A stretch of 8,785 nucleotides of DNA from an uncultured Rhodospirillales bacterium (GTDB lineage: Bacteria; Pseudomonadota; Alphaproteobacteria; Rhodospirillales; Casp-alpha2): contig CALJEW010000140.1 of assembly GCA_938074585.1 (NCBI GenBank), forward strand, positions 1 to 8,785. The letters are read 5' to 3'. The position numbers and the translations under genes were made by a program. The notes under the pieces are model-generated. The model did no database searches and was not told where the DNA came from. It saw only the letters and a list, made by a program, of their open reading frames with translations. Positions 7,750 to 8,785 of this stretch are shown here, piece after piece; within the stretch, counting starts at the first letter, position 1; every line of letters starts with the position of its first letter.

Positions 7750-8208
7750 TCAATAAGCTGTTACGAATTGATGAACATGCCCAGCATTCACCTGCATTTC
7801 TATTGTTTTTAATCTTTCTTGTGCATTCCACCAATATCGAAACCGAATCGCCCCAGCACGAACTATAATCGGTGGCAAATTATGGTTAATTTTTTCCTGA
7901 GCTTCTAAGTCTTCACGTGCTGCTTCTAAACCAACACGTTGATCTAATGTCCACGTTTGATTTACTGTATTCTCAGCCTCATTTTTCTCGAACACGTCTT
8001 CAAGGCGGCTGGCCAATACCAATGTCAAGAGTACTACAATTTCATTTGGAACCAACACATGCCCATTGCGCCACTTGCTTATTGTAGGTGGAGATACCCC
8101 AGAAATTTTGGCTATTTCTAGCCCGCTCATTCCTAGTGTTTCCAAACCATCAAAAACCGGAGGAGAGATCGCGCGACCGTCCCCGCTAAAAACATAATTT
8201 AACTTCAT
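7750..8208 (-). CDS. XRE-family helix-turn-helix transcriptional regulator
   Basis: This is a DNA-binding protein of 152 residues. The helix-turn-helix lies at about 24-50: MSGLEIAKISGVSPPTISKWRNG, with the recognition helix at SPPTISKWRNG as in Cro/CI-type repressors. A hydrophobic helix follows (IVVLLTLVLASRLEDVF, 57-73), then an acidic linker. The C-terminal part of about 60 residues, rich in Arg and Trp (IRFRYWWNAQERLKTIEMQV, 121-140), is unidentified and could be a dimerisation or ligand domain. The gene is the first of a two-gene operon with the 249-residue protein. It is divergent from a ROK kinase gene, and a 15-bp dyad 23 bp before its ATG is a good candidate autoregulatory operator. 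Whether it also controls the kinase is unknown. Confidence 0.85.
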   Translation of the reverse strand: MKLNYVFSGDGRAISPPVFDGLETLGMSGLEIAKISGVSPPTISKWRNGHVLVPNEIVVLLTLVLASRLEDVFEKNEAENTVNQTWTLDQRVGLEAAREDLEAQEKINHNLPPIIVRAGAIRFRYWWNAQERLKTIEMQVNAGHVHQFVTAY

Positions 8209-8230
8209 TCCCAGTTACCCATATCAAGAG

Positions 8231-8245
8231 GCACACTTAGTGTGC
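8231..8245. promoter_or_regulatory. Candidate operator: GCACAC-TTA-GTGTGC dyad
   Basis: There is a perfect 6-bp inverted repeat around a 3-bp centre, GCACAC TTA GTGTGC. It sits 23 bp before the regulator ATG, in the position expected for an autoregulated XRE repressor. It is too short, and lacks a T-run on either side, to be a terminator. Binding by the neighbouring regulator is inference. Confidence 0.5.
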
Positions 8246-8373
8246 GTTTCACATTTAGCAAAACATGAACCATTATTCTAGTTAAATAGTTCGAAAATAT
8301 GGTTAACGTAGCTATATATTGTATGTTTTTTTAAATTATGTATTTTAAATAATTATGAAAATAAAATATCTGT

Positions 8374-8377
8374 GAGG
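8374..8377 (+). promoter_or_regulatory. Ribosome binding site of the ROK kinase
   Basis: GAGG at 8374-8377 lies 6 nt before the ATG at 8384, which is standard Shine-Dalgarno spacing and fixes the start. Confidence 0.75.
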
Positions 8378-8383
8378 TCAAAT

Positions 8384-8785
8384 ATGCGTATCGGTATAGA
8401 TCTGGGCGGAACAAAAATCGAAGGCATCGTCCTTAGCAATGAAGGGCACGAGCTTTGCCGTACCCGTGTTCCGACACCACAAGGCGACTACAACGCAACA
8501 CTTCACGCAGTCGTCAACCTTATTATGCGCATAACCACAGATGCAGGTGCACCCGACAACACCACCGTTGGAATTGGTATCCCCGGCACCGTTTCGCCAC
8601 GGACGGGGCTAATTAAAAATGCAAACTCAGTTTGTTTAATCGGCAACGCATTAGACAAAGACTTAGAAACTATGCTTAAACGACCTGTCAAAATTGCCAA
8701 CGACGCAGACTGTTTTACCGTGTCAGAAGCATCTGACGGAGCTGGCAAGGGTGCTAGCACCGTCTTTGGAGTGATTTTAGGCACC
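8384..8785 (+). CDS. mak: ROK-family sugar kinase, probably fructokinase (Mak-like), 3'-truncated
   Basis: This is the first 134 residues of an ATP-dependent sugar kinase; the frame is open to the window edge. The N-terminal phosphate-binding motif DLGGTK is at 6-11, followed by the ROK features GIGIPGTVSPRTG (63-75) and KNANS (78-82). The catalytic segment NDADCFTVSEA (106-116) carries the presumed catalytic base Asp107. From memory the region aligns almost without gaps to E. coli Mak (fructokinase), including GIDLGGTK, the PTP-DY block, IPG-SP-TG, KNANS, DKDL and ANDA-C. That makes phosphorylation of fructose to fructose 6-phosphate the best guess. N-acetylglucosamine kinase (NagK) is the close alternative, because it also has NDADC. 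The ROK zinc-binding cysteines would lie beyond the window. The gene is divergent from the XRE regulator. Confidence 0.93.
   Translation, partial: MRIGIDLGGTKIEGIVLSNEGHELCRTRVPTPQGDYNATLHAVVNLIMRITTDAGAPDNTTVGIGIPGTVSPRTGLIKNANSVCLIGNALDKDLETMLKRPVKIANDADCFTVSEASDGAGKGASTVFGVILGT

Larger units (their letters stand above)
8209..8383. promoter_or_regulatory. Divergent AT-rich promoter region between the regulator and the ROK kinase
   Basis: This 175-bp spacer becomes strongly AT-rich from about 8270 to 8370, as expected of promoter DNA. On the plus strand TTGTAT (8319-8324) followed 16-17 nt later by TATTTT (about 8341) is a weak sigma-70-like candidate for the kinase. No equally good pair was found for the regulator. 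The dyad at 8231-8245 lies on the regulator side. Confidence 0.45.

Noticed and set aside
8205..8223. Five-codon reading frame (MGNWE) whose stop overlaps the regulator ATG as ATGA
   Set aside because: It is too short to separate from chance and has no sign of a ribosome site of its own or of a leader-peptide theme.
8278..8311. Inverted repeat GTTAA ... TTAAC with flanking CTA/TAG in the regulator-kinase spacer
   Set aside because: The arms are 5 bp, AT-rich and imperfect when extended. This is expected by chance in such AT-rich DNA.
8503..8784. 93-codon open frame on the minus strand at the right edge
   Set aside because: It is antisense to the ROK kinase, whose plus-strand frame carries the expected motifs and a good ribosome site.

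Overview
The window looks like part of an alphaproteobacterial chromosome with moderate, slightly AT-leaning base composition. That assignment is inference. It rests on the protein types (an HAE1-type RND pump, an ETHE1-type dioxygenase fused to rhodanese, an XRE regulator paired with an unidentified helical protein, and a Mak-like sugar kinase) and on the Gram-negative envelope that an RND pump implies. There are eight protein-coding genes. The first and last run off the window. I see no RNA gene, mobile element, CRISPR array or integration site.

Layout. (1) Positions 1-4300, plus strand: a periplasmic adaptor (5' end missing) followed 5 nt later by its inner-membrane RND transporter, a two-gene efflux operon without a visible outer-membrane channel gene. 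(2) Positions 4340-5787: a small TusA-family sulfur carrier on the minus strand, divergent from a persulfide dioxygenase-rhodanese fusion on the plus strand. They share a promoter region of about 180 bp that holds a perfect 10-bp palindrome. (3) Positions 5776-6831, minus strand: a second, unrelated metallo-beta-lactamase-fold hydrolase, convergent with the dioxygenase and overlapping it by 12 nt. (4) Positions 6855-8208, minus strand: an XRE-type regulator and, 21 nt downstream, a 249-residue protein of unknown function. A hairpin plus T-run terminator follows them and also lies in the leader of the hydrolase gene. (5) From 8384, plus strand: the first 134 codons of a ROK-family sugar kinase, most like fructokinase Mak. 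It is divergent from the regulator across a very AT-rich spacer carrying a 15-bp dyad.

How the genes fit together. The TusA-like protein and the dioxygenase-rhodanese fusion form a plausible persulfide-handling module. One carries sulfane sulfur on a cysteine, and the other exchanges sulfur through rhodanese and oxidises glutathione persulfide to sulfite. The efflux operon, the regulator pair and the sugar kinase look like separate units. No clearly novel system is evident. The best leads are the unidentified 249-residue protein with its regulator and candidate operator, the non-canonical proton-relay residues of the RND pump, and the terminator placed in a gene leader.
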